Shown here in pieces: positions 17,430-25,745 of a stretch of 64,000 nucleotides of DNA. The stretch is from Lewinellaceae bacterium (GTDB taxonomy: Bacteria; Bacteroidota; Bacteroidia; Chitinophagales; Saprospiraceae). Position numbers and translations under genes: made by a program. The DNA is taken from assembly GCA_024644235.1 (NCBI GenBank), contig JAHELJ010000024.1:1-64000 (forward strand), in the 5' to 3' direction. The notes under the pieces are model-generated. The model was not told the DNA's origin. It worked only from the letters and a program-made list of their open reading frames with translations, and did no database searches. Positions within the stretch are counted from its first letter, which is position 1, and each line of letters opens with the position of its first letter.

Positions 17430-18992
17430 ATGCTCGCCAAACTCGCTATCCTCCTTTTCTACTTTGGAATCCTCTTTTTCATCGGGTACTGGTCGAGTAA
17501 GAAAATCCGTGACATCAAAGACTATTATGTCGGTGGCAAAAAGCTCGGCTTTTGGGTAGTGGCTTTTTCGGTACGAGCCACTGGAGAGTCCGCCTGGTTG
17601 TTGCTGGGACTAACGGGCCTGGGGGCCGTGGCGGGAGTGAGTGCCCTGTGGGTGGTGTTTGGTGAAGTTTTGGGAGTGAGCTTGTCATGGTTGCTTATGG
17701 CGAAACGGTTTAAGCGTTTGAGCGACCGCTATCAGTCAATCACGGTGCCTGACTATTTGGTGAGCCGGTTTCGATCGAAGACCCATCATCTGAGGATCAT
17801 CGCTTCGGTGATTTTATCGGTGTTTGTGGTGATCTATGTGAGCGCCCAGATTGACGCCACAGGATCAGCATTTGAGGCATTTATGGGGTGGAACTACTTT
17901 ACCGGTGCTCTGGTGGGATTTGGGATCGTGCTCGTCTATATCCTTTTTGGCGGCTTTGTTGCAGTGGCGTGGTCCGACTTGTTTCAAGGCCTGCTGATGT
18001 TTCTCGGACTGCTATTGTTGCCGTTGTTGGGATTCTTTATGCTGCGAGAGGGTGAATCCCTATGGCAGGGATTATATAGCATCGACCCGGAGCTGCTGAA
18101 TCCCTGGGGGCCAGGTGGACTAACACCTGTCAATATCGCCACCCTGCTGGGCTTTGCTTTCATCGGATTGGGTTTTCTGGGGAGTCCGCAAGTGTATGTC
18201 CGATTTATGTCGATCAAGAATGTGGCGGAGATTTCCAAAGGGACCTGGGTGGCCATCATCTTCACCCTCGTCACGGATACAGCCGCCGTTTTCATAGGCA
18301 TGCTCGCCCGGTACTTCTTCACGGAAGCTGGTGTGGACGTCGAAGCTGTATTGGGAATCAACGGTCAAAACTCCCTTATCCATTTGGTAGAACACCTTCT
18401 CCCCTTGTTTTTCATTGGCATCTATATCGCAGTCGTTCTTGCTGCTATCATGTCAACCATCGACTCACTGCTGGTAGTAGCTTCCAGTGCAGTGGTTCGT
18501 GATATCTATCAGCAGATCCTGCATCCCAAAATTAGCTTGGAGAAGCTCACCAAGCTTTCACGCCAAGTGACTTTTGGAATGGCAATCATAGCCTTGGGTT
18601 TGGCGCTTACCGTGGCCATCACCACTCCGGGCCGAACCATCTTCTGGTTTGTCATCTTCGGTTGGTCGGGCATAGCCGCCAGCTTCTGTCCGGTAATCAT
18701 CTTGTCGCTCTTTTGGAAAGGCTTCACGGAGAAGGGTGCTATGGCATCGATTATCGTAGGCTTTCTGAGTATCCCTCTATTTAAGTTTATACTGGCTTCA
18801 CTGGATGAAGTGGGCATCTATTTTGATCGAGTGGCTGAACTAGGGCCTTCCTTCGCCATGGGTCTATTGGCTGGATACCTAGTCTCAAAATGGTGGCCCG
18901 ACCCGGAGCTTGCCGCAGATTTCGAGCAAACCATTAGTGAAACTGAATCGAAAAACCGATCTTCTGAGAGTATTAAAACGCTCTCCAAATGA
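17430..18992 (+). CDS. Sodium:solute symporter (SSS family)
   Basis: A 520-residue transporter with about 13 membrane helices of the SSS (PutP/SGLT-like) family. Typical landmarks are the DYYVGGKKLGFW segment at residue 31, the ITVPDYLVSRF motif of the fourth helix region, the FGGFVAVAWSDLFQGLLMFLGL helix and the ALAAIMSTIDSLLVVASSA helix that lines the Na+ site. It should import a small organic solute with Na+. The stop codon overlaps the start of the next gene (ATGA at 18989-18992), so the two are translationally coupled. The amidohydrolase may act on the imported compound. Confidence 0.93.
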   Translation: MLAKLAILLFYFGILFFIGYWSSKKIRDIKDYYVGGKKLGFWVVAFSVRATGESAWLLLGLTGLGAVAGVSALWVVFGEVLGVSLSWLLMAKRFKRLSDRYQSITVPDYLVSRFRSKTHHLRIIASVILSVFVVIYVSAQIDATGSAFEAFMGWNYFTGALVGFGIVLVYILFGGFVAVAWSDLFQGLLMFLGLLLLPLLGFFMLREGESLWQGLYSIDPELLNPWGPGGLTPVNIATLLGFAFIGLGFLGSPQVYVRFMSIKNVAEISKGTWVAIIFTLVTDTAAVFIGMLARYFFTEAGVDVEAVLGINGQNSLIHLVEHLLPLFFIGIYIAVVLAAIMSTIDSLLVVASSAVVRDIYQQILHPKISLEKLTKLSRQVTFGMAIIALGLALTVAITTPGRTIFWFVIFGWSGIAASFCPVIILSLFWKGFTEKGAMASIIVGFLSIPLFKFILASLDEVGIYFDRVAELGPSFAMGLLAGYLVSKWWPDPELAADFEQTISETESKNRSSESIKTLSK

Positions 18993-20641
18993 TTCAACTT
19001 GATCGCCGCTCCTTCGTCAGTCTGCTAGGACCACTCGCTGCTTCCTTGTTATTCAAATCCGGTCCGGATAAGATCTTGTACAACGCCAATATCATCACCG
19101 TTGATGATTCCCTTCCGCGGGCGCAAGCCGTCGCCATCTTTGGCGACCATATTCTGGCCGTCGGGTCAAATGAAGAAATGGAACGGCTGGCTACCAGCTT
19201 GACCCAGCGGATCGACATGCAAGGTTTGACTATCACTCCGGGCTTCATCGACGCCCACTCTCATCCGGGCCCCTCCGGCCGGCGGCATCTGATTGACATC
19301 GACTGCTCGCTTGATTCCATCGAAAAGATCAAGGCGGAAGTACGGAAAAGAGCTAGTACATTGGACAGGGACCAGTGGGTTTTTGGGTTTAAATACGACG
19401 ATACCAAAACATCGGAAGGGCGTTACCTCACCAGGAAAGATTTAGATGATGCAGCCCCAGACCATCCGGTGATGATCACTCATCGTGGCGGTCATACTGC
19501 ATTCGTTAATTCCCTCGCCCTCAAGATGGCGGGAGTGGATGAAAACACTCCCGACCCAAACGGAGGGCACTTCGAAAGGGATCCAGCCACCGAAGAGCTC
19601 AACGGTCGCATTCTGGAAAATGCTACTTATGTATTCGATGCATTTCGACCTGAAGTCACGGATCAGATGTGGGTAGATGGCGTCACCCTTATTTCGGAAA
19701 TGCTCGCCAAGGCAGGTATCACCTCAGTTACCGATGCAGGCGGTTCGCCAAAAGATCTCGACGCCTATCAGGCTGCTCATAAGCAAGGCACTTTGAAGAC
19801 CCGGGTCTACTGCCACATTCGTGGGTTTGGTCTCTATAAAATGATTGAAGCCGGAGTCCGCACCGGGTTGGGCGACAAGTGGGTGAAAGTAGGCGCTATG
19901 AAAACCGCCATTGACGGCTCCATTTCTGAACGCACAGCTCGTCTCTCGCAGCCCTTTATCGGTAGCAAAGACGACTACGGAATTCTCACCTCAACCCCTG
20001 AAGATCTCTATGAGATCTGCCGTGATGCGCACAACGCAGGCTGGCAGCTGGGTGTGCACTCCAATGGAGATGTAGGCATTGATATCACTCTCTCCGTCTT
20101 TGAGCGCCTTCAAAAGGAGAATCCCCTCCTCGACCCTCGCTTCCGCCTGGAACACTGCACCGTCATCAATGACGACCTCGTCCGCCGCATCAAAGCGCTG
20201 AATGCCATCCCCTGCCCTTTCTCCACTTATGTCTATTGGCACAGCGAGAAAATGAAATTCTACGGAGCTGAACGGCTCAATCACATGTTTGCGCTACGCT
20301 CATTCCTGGATGCCGGTATCAAAGTCACTCAGACCTCCGATTATCCTCCTGGTCCCTACGAGCCAATGATGGCACTGCAATCCAGCGTGACTCGCATTGG
20401 GTACGACGGTCAGCTCTGGGGACCGGACCAGCGCATCACTGTGGAAGAAGCCATCAAGATCGGCACGCTGCATGGCGCTTACGCATCATTTGAAGAAAAC
20501 GAGAAAGGCTCTATCACTCCTGGCAAGCTCGCCGATCTGACCGTCCTCGGAGCAGATCCAACCACTACCGATCCGATGGAAATCATCAACATTCCGGTCG
20601 AGAAAACAATGGTGGGGGGAGCATGGGTTTACGAGGGTTAA
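18989..20641 (+). CDS. YtcJ-type metal-dependent amidohydrolase
   Basis: A 550-residue amidohydrolase of the YtcJ/amidohydrolase-3 group. The N-terminal DRRSFVSLLGPLAASLL resembles a Tat leader or signal anchor. The metal-binding HxH is in PGFIDAHSHPG, later ligand candidates are H in LGVHSNGD and RLEHCT, and the catalytic Asp is in QTSDYPPGP. The family hydrolyses N-acyl or cyclic amide bonds; substrates are rarely known. It overlaps the Na+ symporter by 4 nt, which argues that the transporter supplies its substrate or recovers its product. It is convergent with the SRPBCC gene. Confidence 0.9.
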   Translation: MIQLDRRSFVSLLGPLAASLLFKSGPDKILYNANIITVDDSLPRAQAVAIFGDHILAVGSNEEMERLATSLTQRIDMQGLTITPGFIDAHSHPGPSGRRHLIDIDCSLDSIEKIKAEVRKRASTLDRDQWVFGFKYDDTKTSEGRYLTRKDLDDAAPDHPVMITHRGGHTAFVNSLALKMAGVDENTPDPNGGHFERDPATEELNGRILENATYVFDAFRPEVTDQMWVDGVTLISEMLAKAGITSVTDAGGSPKDLDAYQAAHKQGTLKTRVYCHIRGFGLYKMIEAGVRTGLGDKWVKVGAMKTAIDGSISERTARLSQPFIGSKDDYGILTSTPEDLYEICRDAHNAGWQLGVHSNGDVGIDITLSVFERLQKENPLLDPRFRLEHCTVINDDLVRRIKALNAIPCPFSTYVYWHSEKMKFYGAERLNHMFALRSFLDAGIKVTQTSDYPPGPYEPMMALQSSVTRIGYDGQLWGPDQRITVEEAIKIGTLHGAYASFEENEKGSITPGKLADLTVLGADPTTTDPMEIINIPVEKTMVGGAWVYEG

Positions 20642-20835
20642 TAAGGGCAAATGGCCAAAGGTGTGTTCAGATAACTGGTGACCGGTGTGCGATAACCGGG
20701 CATGTTCTGGTGCAATTGTCCTATGGTGTACTGCTTTTCGGTGATCTCTCATAGGATGTCGGCGCATCCAGAGATGGTCTCACATTTTGAGGCAAAATGT
20801 CCCTTAACCCTTTATCTTTTAGCCTTTAACCTGGC
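20642..20835. other. Convergent intergenic region with a short hairpin
   Basis: It contains a perfect 8-bp inverted repeat, ACATTTTG (20781-20788) and CAAAATGT (20792-20799), with a 3-nt centre. This could serve as a bidirectional termination signal between convergent genes, though no strong T-run follows. Short words such as GATAACYGG repeat nearby. Confidence 0.35.
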
Positions 20836-21291
20836 TCACTGCTCACACAGTTCCTTTAAGATGTCCAGCGCTTTCGGCCACATTCCGGCGAGCATAGCAG
20901 CGGTATCGTCGTCTCCCATCATATCGATCGATACCCTGGTTTGTCCATTTACCTCTTTCAAGGTGTAATTTTCATAAGCTGGTGCCCAAGCCTTCACCTC
21001 ATCGCTGGTGGTATCGACCACTCCATTGCTGATGGTGCCCAAGTGTTCGATGGAAATGTATTCGGGATAGCGATTCTCCTTTATTCTGGCATGCATCCCA
21101 GAGGTGTTACCGTCACCAGTGTCTGCCAGGAAGTGGATTTCTGCTCCCTGGTCCCAGCTTCCCTCGAAGTATGAAGCTTCATGGAAGGGCTTAGTCCACT
21201 GCCGGTAAGTTGAGTCATCAAACATGGTCTGCCAGACTTTCTCCCGGGGTGCGTTGATGAGAATGGAGTATTCGAGCTTTTTCATATTCAT
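20836..21291 (-). CDS. SRPBCC/AHSA1-fold protein
   Basis: A 151-residue START/SRPBCC-fold protein. The opening EYSILINAPREKVWQTMFD and the late WPKALDILKELCEQ helix are typical of AHSA1-like (activator of Hsp90 ATPase homologue 1-like) polyketide-cyclase-type proteins. These bind hydrophobic ligands in a deep cavity; no function can be inferred. Translation may start at either of two Met (MNMKK). It lies about 300 nt after the cytosine deaminase on the same strand and could be the last gene of the pyrimidine operon or separate from it. Confidence 0.82.
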   Translation of the reverse strand: MNMKKLEYSILINAPREKVWQTMFDDSTYRQWTKPFHEASYFEGSWDQGAEIHFLADTGDGNTSGMHARIKENRYPEYISIEHLGTISNGVVDTTSDEVKAWAPAYENYTLKEVNGQTRVSIDMMGDDDTAAMLAGMWPKALDILKELCEQ

Positions 21292-21588
21292 TGGTCTAAA
21301 GTCTAATGGTCTAAAGGTCTAAAAAATTGGTCTCTGATGATGATTTTGTTCGGTTCGAATATCTATCCATAATGCATACAAATCTTCAGATCCTGAATGC
21401 TGAATTGTTTTGGCATCTCCGGTTGGCGGAACGCGTCAAAGTGGTTTCGTCAAAAGCTGACAATACATCATTGATAATATTCTGCAGCGTACGTCTCCCC
21501 AAGTTACTGGCTAGGAAGCCAAGAACAACCATTTCGGGCTTTTGGCATAGATTCCACAATTACACGATTCCTCACTTCAACATCAGCT
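21292..21588. other. Intergenic region with short tandem words
   Basis: The first 35 nt carry four near-copies of GGTCTAAAR (21296-21325). The rest shows no gene or terminator. It separates the cytosine deaminase from the SRPBCC gene. Confidence 0.4.
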
Positions 21589-22023
21589 TCACAGCTCGCC
21601 AATATCTTCCCACCATAGCTCCGGATGCTCTTCGATAAACTGCTCCATCATCTCGATGCATGCAGGTAACTGCAGATTCACCACCTCTACTCCGTGCTGC
21701 CGCATGAATTCGTGAGCGCCCTCGAATGTTATGTTTTCGCCGACGATGACCTTCGGGATGTTGAATTGGACTATTGTACCCGCACACATGTAGCATGGCA
21801 TGAGTGTGGAGTATATGACAGTGTCTTTGTAAGAACCAATACGACCAGCATTATTGAGGCAGTCCATCTCTCCGTGAAGAATCGGATTTTTCTCCTGCAC
21901 TCTTTTATTATGACCGGTAGCCATCACTTTTCCATCTCGGACCAGTACCGAGCCGATCGGGATTCCTCCTTCGCTGAGGCTCTTCTTGGCCTGCCGGATC
22001 GCTTCCTGCATAAACTCATCCAT
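21589..22023 (-). CDS. Cytosine deaminase, yeast FCY1-like
   Basis: A 144-residue zinc deaminase that converts cytosine to uracil and ammonia. The zinc motifs are H50-G-E52 and P76-C77-x-x-C80. It resembles yeast FCY1 along its whole length: GGIPIGSVLV, GHNKRxQ, ILHGEMDCLNNAGR, VGENITFEG and the C-terminal ELWWEDIGE, whose Trp and Asp line the substrate pocket in FCY1. The start is the ATG at 22023. The open frame runs on to 22296, but that extension is a low-complexity hexamer repeat and overlaps the end of preA. As the last enzyme gene of the pyrimidine operon, it feeds cytosine into the uracil pathway. Confidence 0.9.
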   Translation of the reverse strand: MDEFMQEAIRQAKKSLSEGGIPIGSVLVRDGKVMATGHNKRVQEKNPILHGEMDCLNNAGRIGSYKDTVIYSTLMPCYMCAGTIVQFNIPKVIVGENITFEGAHEFMRQHGVEVVNLQLPACIEMMEQFIEEHPELWWEDIGEL

Positions 22024-22180
22024 AAGTTTAAGTTCAAGTTTAAGCTTAAGTGCAATTTCAGGTTTTGTTTCTTCGATTCTTAATAATCGTAGTGAATTCT
22101 TAATTAATTCAATCTTCTCCTTAAGCCTTAGCCTCAGCCTCAGCCTTAGCCTCTTCCTTAGACTTAAACTTGTACTTAAA
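22023..22180. repeat. Degenerate hexanucleotide repeat in the operon spacer
   Basis: The 163-nt spacer between preA and the deaminase start consists largely of two degenerate hexamer blocks. On the plus strand they read AAGTTT/AAGTTC-like at 22023-22052 and GCCTTA/GCCTCA-like at 22125-22152, with related words to 22180. In the minus-strand mRNA they form a purine-rich leader (GAGGCT/AAGGCT) directly before the deaminase ATG. Confidence 0.75.
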
Positions 22181-22186
22181 ATACCA

Positions 22187-23521
22187 TCACTTACGAAATT
22201 TGAATGCTTCCTCTGGTCTAGGTACATGGTGTCCCTTACCCCCAGCCAAATCATCATCGAATGTTGTGGGAATCTTCCCTCGCTCGGCAAGCTCATCCCA
22301 GGTCACCGGAGCTATACCCTGGTCGCGGTGCTCCATGGTAATGCATTCCTCTACCGGGCACACCAGAGCACATAAGTTGCACCCGACGCAGTTCTCCTCA
22401 ATGATTTCGGGCACCCTTGACTCGGTCGACCCGATGACTCGGATCGCCTGATGGGCACCGTCATCGCATGCCACGTAGCAGAGCTGGCAGCCGATGCACT
22501 TTTCCTGGTCGATCTTGGCTACTACTTTATAGTTGAGGTTGAGGTGCTTCCATTCGGTTACATTCGGAAGAGCCAGACCTACGAAGTCAGAGATTTTCTC
22601 GTAGCCCTTCTGCTCCATGAACTCGAGGAGTCCCGTCTTCATCTCTCGTACGATACCAAAGCCGTAATGCATCACTGCGGTACAGATCTGTAACGAAGAG
22701 GCACCCAACAGGATGAATTCCACCGCATCTCGCCAGGTCTCGATGCCGCCAATTCCGGAGATCGGCATATGTCTGATCTCCGGATGCTGGGCCAGCTCCT
22801 TCACCATCTCCAAGGCTATCGGCTTCACTGCCGGACCGCAATAGCCTCCGTTGGTGCCCTTGTTGTCTACGATAGGGTACGGGGCATAAGTGTCCAGGTC
22901 GATTCCCATAATGCTTTTAATCGTATTGATCAGGGACACAGCATCTGATCCACCCCGGGCGGCTGCCAATCCCGGATCTACGATGTGAGAGATATTCGGT
23001 GTGAGTTTAGTAATGACAGGTACTTTCGCTGCTTCCATTACCCAACCTACAATGGTTTCCAGCACTACCGGCTCCTGACCAACAGCTGAGCCCATTCCTC
23101 GTTCACACATCCCATGGGGACAACCAAAATTGAGCTCGATCCCGTCGGCACCTGCATTTTCTACGTCACGGATGATTTGCTCCCACTCATCCCGCGATTC
23201 CACCATCAGCGAAGCGATCACGGCATGATTAGGAAAGTGCTTTTTTACCTCTTCTATTTCGTGAAGGTTATCGCTAAGGGGTCGATCGGTAATCAATTCA
23301 ATGTTGTTGAAACCTGCCATTCTGGTATCACGATAGTTGATTGAACCATAGCGACTCGACACGTTCACGATAGGTACACCAAGGGTTTTCCAAACCGCTC
23401 CTCCCCATCCGGCATCGAAAGCTTTCATCACCTGATAGCCGGAATTTGTCGGTGGTCCGGAGGCCAACCAAAAAGGATTGGGTGCTTTGATACCGGCAAA
23501 ATCAATTGATAGATCTGGCAT
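22187..23521 (-). CDS. preA: Dihydropyrimidine dehydrogenase, PreA subunit
   Basis: The 444-residue catalytic subunit of NAD-dependent dihydropyrimidine dehydrogenase, which reduces uracil and thymine to the 5,6-dihydro forms. An FMN-binding dihydroorotate-dehydrogenase-like barrel comes first (NPFWLASGPPT, LNFGCPHGMCERGMG with the active-site Cys loop, ISGIGGIETWRDAVEFI phosphate loop). Two C-terminal 4Fe-4S motifs follow, CIGCQLCYVAC and CVGCNLCALVCP. The start is the ATG at 23521 (MPDLSIDFAG); upstream codons of the frame overlap preT. The preT stop is 1 nt before it, so the subunits are translated together. Electrons pass from NAD(P)H via PreT. Confidence 0.95.
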   Translation of the reverse strand: MPDLSIDFAGIKAPNPFWLASGPPTNSGYQVMKAFDAGWGGAVWKTLGVPIVNVSSRYGSINYRDTRMAGFNNIELITDRPLSDNLHEIEEVKKHFPNHAVIASLMVESRDEWEQIIRDVENAGADGIELNFGCPHGMCERGMGSAVGQEPVVLETIVGWVMEAAKVPVITKLTPNISHIVDPGLAAARGGSDAVSLINTIKSIMGIDLDTYAPYPIVDNKGTNGGYCGPAVKPIALEMVKELAQHPEIRHMPISGIGGIETWRDAVEFILLGASSLQICTAVMHYGFGIVREMKTGLLEFMEQKGYEKISDFVGLALPNVTEWKHLNLNYKVVAKIDQEKCIGCQLCYVACDDGAHQAIRVIGSTESRVPEIIEENCVGCNLCALVCPVEECITMEHRDQGIAPVTWDELAERGKIPTTFDDDLAGGKGHHVPRPEEAFKFRK

Positions 23522-23522
23522 G

Positions 23523-24857
23523 TTATTCCTGTTTTGATTCAAGCCACCGGTGGATACCCTGAGCTGCCATCTTACCTTCGTAGGCGGCATTTACCACTTC
23601 TGCTCCGCCGTTTACGGCATCACCTCCCGCGAAATACTTTGGATTGGTGGTTTGATAGTTATCACTGCTTACAACTATTCGTTTTTTCTGATCAAGTTCA
23701 AGACCTTCGATCATGGCTAGGAAGGATCCTTGCTTGGCTTGCCCCGTAGCTTTGATCACCATATCACAGCTGATCTCAAATTCACTGTCTGGGATGGTTA
23801 CCACTTTTCCATTTGCTGTTGATGTCCGGATCATCCGTATTCCTGTCACTCGTTCATTGCCAAGAATCTCTAATGGAGTGACGTTAAATAATCCGATGGC
23901 ACCAACCGATTTAGCCAGTTCGTATTCAAAGTCATATCCTCCCATCTCGGACCTGCTTCTACGGTAGGCCAAGGTCACCTCAGTGGCACCCATTCTCGCC
24001 GACTCGCTAGCAGCATCCATAGCCGTATTTCCTCCTCCCAAAACCACAACCCGGTCAGGCACTTTGATTCGATGATGTTGCATACGCAGGTCCTCTATGA
24101 ATTCCACGGCACCCACTACATTCTTTTTGTCTTCTCCGGGAAGAACTAGTTGTCGGGTAGCACCCAGACCGACACCCAGGAACACTGCATCAAATTCTTG
24201 CTCGATAGCTTGAAGGTCTTCTTGAGATGAGATCTGCTGACCATACCTGATTTCAAACCCTAATTGCTGCTGGAGAAAGTCTACCTCAGCGAGCACTTCT
24301 TCGTTGGTGATTTTATAAGGGGCTACACCATGTACAGTGAGACCTGAAGGCCGGTCTTTTGCCTCAAATATTACCGCCTGATACCCGAGCATCCTTAATT
24401 CGCAGGCACAGGCGATACCCGCCGGTCCGCCACCGATGATCGCTATCTTCCCATTTCGGCCTTCACCCGGCTTGCAAAGATTACTTCCTTCATCTATCAT
24501 CGTTTGGGTGGCAAAATTCTGCAAGCGGCCAATCTGGATCACCGGCACATGCTGATTGTCATAGACACAAGCACCTTCACATAGCACATCCGTGGGGCAC
24601 ACTTTTCCACAGGCATTGCCCAGCCAGTTTGATTCAAAAATGGTTTTGGCTGAACCGCTAATATTTCCCGTCTGTATCTGCTTGATGAAGAGAGGGATGT
24701 CGATATGGGTGGGACAGGCCTGCACACAAGGGGCGTCGTAGCAAAACAAACAGCGCGAGCTCTCGTAATAAGCCTCCGTGGGATTCATCAATGGCTTCTT
24801 CTGAGCAAAGTTCTGCTCAAATTCCGCTTCGGTTGTCGGTCGTTTGTATTCAGCCAA
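23523..24857 (-). CDS. preT: Dihydropyrimidine dehydrogenase, PreT subunit
   Basis: A 444-residue FAD/NAD(P) subunit that passes electrons to PreA. The N-terminus carries the two cysteine clusters typical of GltD/PreT proteins (CLFCYDAPCVQACPTHIDI and CGKVCPTDVLCEGACV). Then come the FAD-binding GGGPAGIACACELR and the NAD(P)-binding VLGGGNTAMDAASESARMGA. The last segment, FAGGDAVNGGAEVVNAAYEGK, closes the FAD site. The gene is 10 nt downstream of the beta-ureidopropionase gene and 1 nt upstream of preA, in a tight operon. Confidence 0.95.
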   Translation of the reverse strand: MAEYKRPTTEAEFEQNFAQKKPLMNPTEAYYESSRCLFCYDAPCVQACPTHIDIPLFIKQIQTGNISGSAKTIFESNWLGNACGKVCPTDVLCEGACVYDNQHVPVIQIGRLQNFATQTMIDEGSNLCKPGEGRNGKIAIIGGGPAGIACACELRMLGYQAVIFEAKDRPSGLTVHGVAPYKITNEEVLAEVDFLQQQLGFEIRYGQQISSQEDLQAIEQEFDAVFLGVGLGATRQLVLPGEDKKNVVGAVEFIEDLRMQHHRIKVPDRVVVLGGGNTAMDAASESARMGATEVTLAYRRSRSEMGGYDFEYELAKSVGAIGLFNVTPLEILGNERVTGIRMIRTSTANGKVVTIPDSEFEISCDMVIKATGQAKQGSFLAMIEGLELDQKKRIVVSSDNYQTTNPKYFAGGDAVNGGAEVVNAAYEGKMAAQGIHRWLESKQE

Positions 24858-24866
24858 AATCGTTGA

Positions 24867-25742
24867 TTATAGTTCAGTGAGCTTCTCGTAAGTCTCCGGG
24901 CGCCGGTCTCGAAAAAACTGCCAGGTAGAGCGCACTTCGTTGATCATATCGAGATCGAATTCTGCAATCAGCAATTCATCATTGTTTTCCGAGGCCTCCG
25001 CTATGATTTGTCCACGGGGATCCACGAAATATGAGTCTCCATAAAAGCGCCCCAGGTTCCAGGGCTTCTCCTCACCTACCCGGTTGATGCAACCCATGAA
25101 ATAGCCGTTTGCTACAGCATGAGCAGGCTGTTCGAGTTTCCACAGATATTGAGATAGCCCAGCCACGGTAGCTGAGGGATTATAGACAATCTCAGCCCCG
25201 TTCAAACCCAGTATTCTGGCTCCATCCGGAAAGTGCCGGTCGTAGCAGATGTATACCCCCACCTTGGCGTACTTGGACTGAAAAACAGGGTATCCAAGAT
25301 TCCCCGGTTTGAAGAAAAACTTTTCCCAAAATCCGGTAGTATGGGGAATGTGGTTCTTGCGATACTTTCCCAAGTAGCTGCCATCAGCATCGATCACCGC
25401 TGCGGTGTTATACAAAACTCCCGGTTGCTCCTGCTCATAGATAGGTACGATCATTACCATCTGATACTTCCGGGCATACTCCTGCATCCGTTCTACCGTC
25501 GGCCCGGGGATCGACTCCGCTGACGCATACCATTTAGCATCCTGTCCGGGACAGAAATAGGGTGTGTTGAAAATCTCCTGCAAGCACAATATTTGGACCC
25601 CCTTCTCCCCAGCCTCCTTAATGAATGGAATGTGTTTCTGCACCATCGCTTCTTTGATCTCTTCTATAGTGCCTTCTCCTTCTGTCATTGGCAGGCTCAT
25701 CTGGATCAATCCTGATCTAATCATTCTGGGCATAACATTCAA
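24867..25742 (-). CDS. Beta-ureidopropionase (N-carbamoyl-beta-alanine amidohydrolase)
   Basis: A 291-residue nitrilase-superfamily amidase. The catalytic triad is visible as Glu in CLQEIFNTPYF, Lys in GKYRKNHIP and Cys in VYICYDRHFP. The motifs NTPYFCPGQD, TTGFWEKFFFKPGN and CINRVGEEKPWNLGRFYGDSYF are specific to the beta-ureidopropionase group. It would split N-carbamoyl-beta-alanine into beta-alanine, CO2 and ammonia, the third step of reductive pyrimidine catabolism. It starts 3 nt after the dihydropyrimidinase stop and precedes preT, which agrees with that role. Confidence 0.93.
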   Translation of the reverse strand: MNVMPRMIRSGLIQMSLPMTEGEGTIEEIKEAMVQKHIPFIKEAGEKGVQILCLQEIFNTPYFCPGQDAKWYASAESIPGPTVERMQEYARKYQMVMIVPIYEQEQPGVLYNTAAVIDADGSYLGKYRKNHIPHTTGFWEKFFFKPGNLGYPVFQSKYAKVGVYICYDRHFPDGARILGLNGAEIVYNPSATVAGLSQYLWKLEQPAHAVANGYFMGCINRVGEEKPWNLGRFYGDSYFVDPRGQIIAEASENNDELLIAEFDLDMINEVRSTWQFFRDRRPETYEKLTEL

Positions 25743-25745
25743 ATA

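Noticed and set aside
21331..21360. GGTTCGAAT as a tRNA T-loop remnant
   Set aside because: No acceptor stem, anticodon arm or D-arm can be folded around it.
22024..22296. N-terminal extension of the cytosine deaminase frame
   Set aside because: The extra residues are Leu/Arg/Lys low complexity produced by the hexamer repeat, and the beginning overlaps preA. The FCY1-like protein starts properly at 22023.
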